This document shows, piece by piece, positions 61,301 through 64,000 of a DNA stretch of 64,000 nt; positions within the stretch are counted from its first letter, which is position 1; every line of letters begins with the position of its first letter. Below the pieces are notes generated by a model that was given only the letters and a program-made list of their open reading frames with translations, had not been told where the DNA came from and did no database searches. The DNA comes from Sphingomonas hankookensis (GTDB taxonomy: Bacteria; Pseudomonadota; Alphaproteobacteria; Sphingomonadales; Sphingomonadaceae). The stretch lies in the NCBI RefSeq assembly GCF_001619955.1, contig NZ_LQQO01000005.1:124001-188000 (forward strand), read 5' to 3'. The translations under genes and the position numbers were made by a program.

Positions 61301-62917
61301 GATCACGCGGAAGCCAAAATTTTCGAACACCGGCACCGCATCCGACAACGGCAGCGCGCCGCCGCGGCGATACACCTTGATCCGCATCCGCTCGCCCGGC
61401 GCCGACAGGATGCGAACCGAGCGCGACGTGGCGTCGGTCAGCGCCGCGACGCGCACGATATCGCGGGCCGCTTCGTCGGGCAGGTTCGAATTGCGATAAT
61501 TGGCCGGAAAGGCATTGGCGAAGCGCAGCGCCATCCGGGTCGCTCCTTCGGGCACCATTTCGCTCAGCGCCCCCTCGACCGCCGGGCGCCAGCCGCGTAC
61601 CATGCGTTCGATCCGCCGGTCGAGATCGGCGGTATCGGGCATCCGCCCGTCCTGCCTGAGGTCGAGGACGTAGCGGATCAGCGCCGCCTCGCCATCCTCC
61701 ATCGCGATCGACCAGTTGAGGATCGACGCGTTCGCCGCCTGCGCCAGCATGTCGCCGATCGACAGGCGACGCTGTGTCGTCACGTCGTCGCGACCCAGCC
61801 AGACAAAGGCGAACAGATGCCGCCCCAGCGCCGACTTGATCAGCACCAGCCGCGAACGCGGACGATCCGCAACCGACATGGCGGTCAGCGCCAGCTGTTC
61901 GAGCGATTCGGGATTGAACGCGGTGGTCAGGTCGTGGGGCAGCGTCGAAATGGCGTGGTTCAGCGCCTTGCCGGCATGGCCCGACGGGTCGAAGCCGAAC
62001 TTGGCCCGCAGCTCGGCCAGATTACGGCGCAGCACCGGCACCTCGGCGGGATCGGCCTGCAACGCGGCGCTGGTCCACAGCCCCCCATGGATCGACACGC
62101 CGGTCACCTGGTCGCCCTCGCGGATCGGCACCAGCACGAGGTCGATCGGCGCGCGGCGATGGACGGTCGAGATGCAGTTGGACTTCAGCAGCAGCGGCTG
62201 GACATTGCCGGCATCGAACCATTCGATCGCGCGCTGACGCGACGCATCGGCGAGCAGCGGCACCTCCAGCCGGGCACGCGACAGGCCCAGCCGGTCGCTC
62301 ACCACCCCGTCGCGCGACCAGCGTTCATGCGCCAGCTGCGTCAGGTTGCCCGCGACGAACCAGCCCAGCAGCGCGGCATCCTCGGCAGTATCGGCATTCG
62401 CGGTCAGCCGCGCGGCATCGGCCTGCATCGCCGCCTGCATCGCGCGCCAATCGGCCACGGCGGCGCGGACATGCTCCAGATTGCGCTCGATCTCGGCGAC
62501 CAGCGCGTGCCGGACGCGCGCCTCGGCCCGTTCCATCTCGATATAGATCATCGATTCGCGGCGACCTTCGCCGTCCAGACCGGTCAGCGTACCCGCCGCG
62601 TCGCGGGTGACGGCGATCACCGGATGCAGGATGCGGTCGATCGCGATGTCGTGGGCGACGATCGTGCTGGCGATCGAATCGACCAGGAACGGCATGTCGT
62701 CGTTGATGACCGCAAGGCGCATCCGCCGCGCCTCGCCCCGGGTCAGCGTTTCCAGCGCGACGCTGACCGTGCCGGGCGAACGGTGGGCGGCGGTCGCCGC
62801 CACGAACTGCGCCGCGTCGGCACGGGCCGCGGCGTCCAGACCTTCGATTTCACCGGGAAGGGCGCTGTCGACCAGCAGCGTTTCCAGGGGGCGGGCGAGC
62901 TTGCTTTGCGGTGTCAT
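58304..62917 (-). CDS. large NAD-specific glutamate dehydrogenase
   Basis: A 1537-residue cytoplasmic enzyme of the Bac_GDH (GDH2) family that oxidises glutamate to 2-oxoglutarate with NAD. An N-terminal regulatory part (about 1-640, ACT-like pieces such as LVDSIASTIVAHDI) is followed by the catalytic core with VARGGLRWSDRRDDFRTEI and VIVPTGAKGGFYPKQLP (substrate lysines), GGSVGYDHKAMGITAKGAW, CGDMSGDVFGNGML, and a long helical C-terminal region. Length is usual for the 170-180 kDa class. ATG 62917 begins the recognisable N-terminus; a TTG upstream is possible. Its role is amino-acid catabolism. Confidence 0.94.
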   Translation of the reverse strand: MTPQSKLARPLETLLVDSALPGEIEGLDAAARADAAQFVAATAAHRSPGTVSVALETLTRGEARRMRLAVINDDMPFLVDSIASTIVAHDIAIDRILHPVIAVTRDAAGTLTGLDGEGRRESMIYIEMERAEARVRHALVAEIERNLEHVRAAVADWRAMQAAMQADAARLTANADTAEDAALLGWFVAGNLTQLAHERWSRDGVVSDRLGLSRARLEVPLLADASRQRAIEWFDAGNVQPLLLKSNCISTVHRRAPIDLVLVPIREGDQVTGVSIHGGLWTSAALQADPAEVPVLRRNLAELRAKFGFDPSGHAGKALNHAISTLPHDLTTAFNPESLEQLALTAMSVADRPRSRLVLIKSALGRHLFAFVWLGRDDVTTQRRLSIGDMLAQAANASILNWSIAMEDGEAALIRYVLDLRQDGRMPDTADLDRRIERMVRGWRPAVEGALSEMVPEGATRMALRFANAFPANYRNSNLPDEAARDIVRVAALTDATSRSVRILSAPGERMRIKVYRRGGALPLSDAVPVFENFGFRVIEELPTRLEDEEKSFIHDFEVEVASGAAPKFDVAVVERAIEAVLENRAENDAFNRLTVEAGIAPAAVVLLRAWFRYLRQTGVSYSLATVVDALRRAPGVATALIERFNAAHDPSRSDREAGVTAADTAIEAGLDAVSAIDDDRILRSYRGVVAATLRTNAFAPAANEALVFKLDSAKVPNLPKPLPWREVFVYSPRVEGIHLRAGPVARGGLRWSDRRDDFRTEILGLMKAQRVKNAVIVPTGAKGGFYPKQLPAPSNRDAWIAEGTESYRIFIRSLLSITDNIVEGKVVHPDSVVIHDGEDPYFVVAADKGTATFSDVANALALERKFWLGDAFASGGSVGYDHKAMGITAKGAWISVQRHFLELGVDVQTQPIDVIGCGDMSGDVFGNGMLLSKAIRLKAAFDHRHIFLDPAPDAAASWTERDRLFQLPRSSWADYDPTLISEGGGVFPRTAKTIPLSDAVRAMLGVAEREMEPTALISAILRAPVDLIWFGGIGTYVKDRSESHLDVGDPANDRIRVDAQTLRAKAIGEGANLGVTQAARIAFSAHGGRINTDFIDNSAGVDCSDNEVNIKIALNREVIEGRLAQDDRNALLARMTDDVAHLVLEDNRLQTLALSVMENDGPVAVPSYVRVIEMLEAAGKLDRVVEGLSANDDYVRRAQDGRGLTRPELAVLLASVKLALQEAIEHAPLATDPDMAGDLLAAFPKEMQETHKQAILDHRLRGEIVATKLANRIVNRLGVLHVFELAEEEGEALADIAAMFVAAERLFDIDALYDRIEGADISERARIALLDEVAVGVRSQIADLLRAFPAGTTPAHAVAHLQKGVASLAGQTSSLLRAEAAQQRDRIAGVLQDAGAPQELAGQVVRLFELDGAVGLADLGRRLKLDETRLTLAFTHLGFALGLDWAQAVAARIQTGDPWERLLIAGLARDFQQLRFDFLNRNAGKDPQAAVEKWLEANRDRVAQFAALVHRARQAPVAGAAMLAQIAGQARVLLAR

Positions 62918-63019
62918 GCGCGGGCTATGCGCTGCCTCGCCGACAGGCTCAACCCTTGTGGCAGTTGCGAACAAAATGTCGCAGTGCGGTAATTATATTA
63001 CGAGCATGCCCGGTCGATA
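62918..63019 (-). promoter_or_regulatory. intergenic region ahead of GDH with short inverted repeat
   Basis: The AT-rich stretch near 62985-63005 (AATTATATTACG) could hold the promoter of the GDH gene. TGCGA (62966-62970) and TCGCA (62979-62983) are inverted around eight bases and may be a binding site, but the arms are only five bases long. Confidence 0.25.
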
Positions 63020-64000
63020 TCAGGCGCCCAACTGCCGTCGCGCCGCATCGATCTCCCCCGGACCGGCATCGACGCGCCCCAGGATTTCGACCGATCCGGC
63101 ATCGACCGCGCGGCCCAGCAGCAGCACATAGGCGTCGTCGCCCGGCGCCATCGGCACCACCATCGCCGGGGTTGCCGCTGCCGGCCGCCCGGCGGTCCGT
63201 TCGATCCAGTCGCCCAGTTCGCCCTCGCCCACCCCGGCGCGGTGCGCGCGGGCGAGCGTACGGGCATGCGCTTCCGCCGTATCGCCGAACACCAGCCGCA
63301 CCAGCGCCTCGACCGGCGCGCGCGGATCGACGGTCAGGCCGGCCCCCACCAGCATCGCGGCATAACCCACCGAATCGCGTTCGGTCGCCAGCAGGAAATC
63401 ATAGGCACCGGCCAAGGCGGCGATCGATGCCGCCGAGGTTTCCGCCGTGCCGCGAGCGGCGTCGGCCAGGCGGCGCGCCTCGACCAGCCGTTCGGTCAGC
63501 GAAGGGGTGGCCGCCGGTTCGCCGAGCGCAGCGCTCGGCCCATCGGCCCATGCCGCCGCCGGGATCGGACGGCGGGGCGCGGCGCGGCGCGATTCGGCCA
63601 GTTCGGCGGCCAGCGCCGACTGGGTGGCGGTGTCGACCACTTCCTTCCAGTTGATGACGCCATAGAGATAGTCGATCGTGTCGCCGTCCGACGAAAACGG
63701 CATCAGAATACCGCGATAGAGCATCGGAAAGCCGCGATGGCCGACGAACTCGGCCTCGAACCCGATCGGCGCGCGATTCGCGATGATCTGCATGTAATGA
63801 TCGGTCAGCCGCGACAGCAGCGAGCGCGGCGGCACCTGGCTCAGCCGGACGATCGACGAATCGGTACCGCTTTCGTCACGCAACGCATGGCCCAGGAACC
63901 GGATGACGCCGTCGTCATGGCCATCGGTAAAGTCGAGCAGCACGCTGTTCGGCCCGAAATCGGCGATTCCCGCCGGATCGAGCGCGTCGATCAACGGACA
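63020..64000 (-). CDS. PAS-like (PAS_5 type) protein, 5' end outside window
   Basis: The last 326 residues of a protein whose start is beyond the window; the frame is open to position 64000. The first 110 residues have a PAS_5-like pattern (FGPNSVLLDFTDGHDDGVI and a central HYMQIIANRAPI, then a final strand YLYGVINWKE). The rest is Ala/Arg/Glu-rich helix, with a predicted coiled stretch (LVEARRLADAARGTAETSAAS) and a second small domain to the end. A sensory or regulatory role is possible. The TTG at 63994 is not accepted as start, since the frame continues upstream. Confidence 0.7.
   Translation of the reverse strand, partial: CPLIDALDPAGIADFGPNSVLLDFTDGHDDGVIRFLGHALRDESGTDSSIVRLSQVPPRSLLSRLTDHYMQIIANRAPIGFEAEFVGHRGFPMLYRGILMPFSSDGDTIDYLYGVINWKEVVDTATQSALAAELAESRRAAPRRPIPAAAWADGPSAALGEPAATPSLTERLVEARRLADAARGTAETSAASIAALAGAYDFLLATERDSVGYAAMLVGAGLTVDPRAPVEALVRLVFGDTAEAHARTLARAHRAGVGEGELGDWIERTAGRPAAATPAMVVPMAPGDDAYVLLLGRAVDAGSVEILGRVDAGPGEIDAARRQLGA

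Noticed and set aside
59237-62992. A 1251-residue open frame antisense to NAD-GDH
   Set aside because: Composition is dominated by Arg, Gln, His and Asp, no motif is seen, and the opposite strand has a complete GDH.
63992-63994. TTG as the start of the last protein
   Set aside because: The frame is open up to the window edge and the PAS-like domain appears to begin further upstream.
1-64000. tRNA, rRNA, prophage, insertion-sequence or plasmid genes
   Set aside because: I looked for tRNA-like cloverleaf ends, transposase DDE/Tyr motifs, integrase and phage structural genes and saw none.

Overview
The window is a contiguous piece of a high-GC alphaproteobacterial chromosome, most like Sphingomonas or a near relative (order Sphingomonadales). 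This rests on the gene families and their order (coxB-coxA, ctaB-coxF-ctaG-coxC-DUF983-surf1-thrC, pyrE-pdxJ-acpS-lepB, the roughly 1540-residue NAD-dependent glutamate dehydrogenase, EgtBD, the DUF1176 and TraB/GumN proteins) and on many short GTCAYCCC-type palindromic repeats between genes. I see no rRNA, tRNA, CRISPR, prophage or insertion sequence. The content is chromosomal housekeeping plus one glycan-degradation island.

Region 1-9.5 kb: a YggT membrane protein; a small membrane protein/XRE regulator pair with a likely self-operator; a 3-hydroxyacyl-CoA dehydrogenase; a DUF1176 lipoprotein; then a tightly packed minus-strand operon gluQ - HIG1 protein - pduO - egtB - egtD - secreted endonuclease/exonuclease/phosphatase, which holds the two core ergothioneine genes. 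An HNH endonuclease, an ABM-like protein and an NTF2-like protein follow.

Region 9.5-27.6 kb: a class A penicillin-binding protein, a tandemly duplicated 285-bp mosaic repeat, threonine aldolase and an EamA transporter (tail-to-tail overlap with an epimerase-like protein), two paralogous secreted M28 peptidases, aminopeptidase N, a three-gene envelope operon (membrane protein, DUF2141, glycosyltransferase), and the operon pyrE-pdxJ-acpS-lepB-maiA.

Region 27.7-42.7 kb: cytochrome c oxidase. coxB-coxA ends in a strong terminator. A DUF1800-DUF1501 pair and a TonB-dependent receptor come next, and the assembly/subunit III genes (ctaB, a 44-residue CoxF-like protein, ctaG, coxC, DUF983, surf1) resume after them, running into thrC and an RlmI-like methyltransferase. 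Start/stop overlaps suggest translational coupling over most of this stretch.

Region 42.7-50.6 kb: zincin-ccmA-ccmB (heme exporter ATPase/permease), phhB, an SDR, a short Mfd-type helicase, a TraB/GumN protein, and a lysozyme-inhibitor-like lipoprotein.

Region 50.6-58.1 kb: a glycoside-hydrolase island: GH35 beta-galactosidase and GH31 alpha-xylosidase (with a PA14 insert) overlap by one base, galM lies downstream, and a GH29 alpha-L-fucosidase is divergent. The three hydrolases together fit removal of Fuc-Gal-Xyl side chains from fucosylated xyloglucan oligosaccharides. The window ends with NAD-GDH and a PAS-type protein cut by the window edge.
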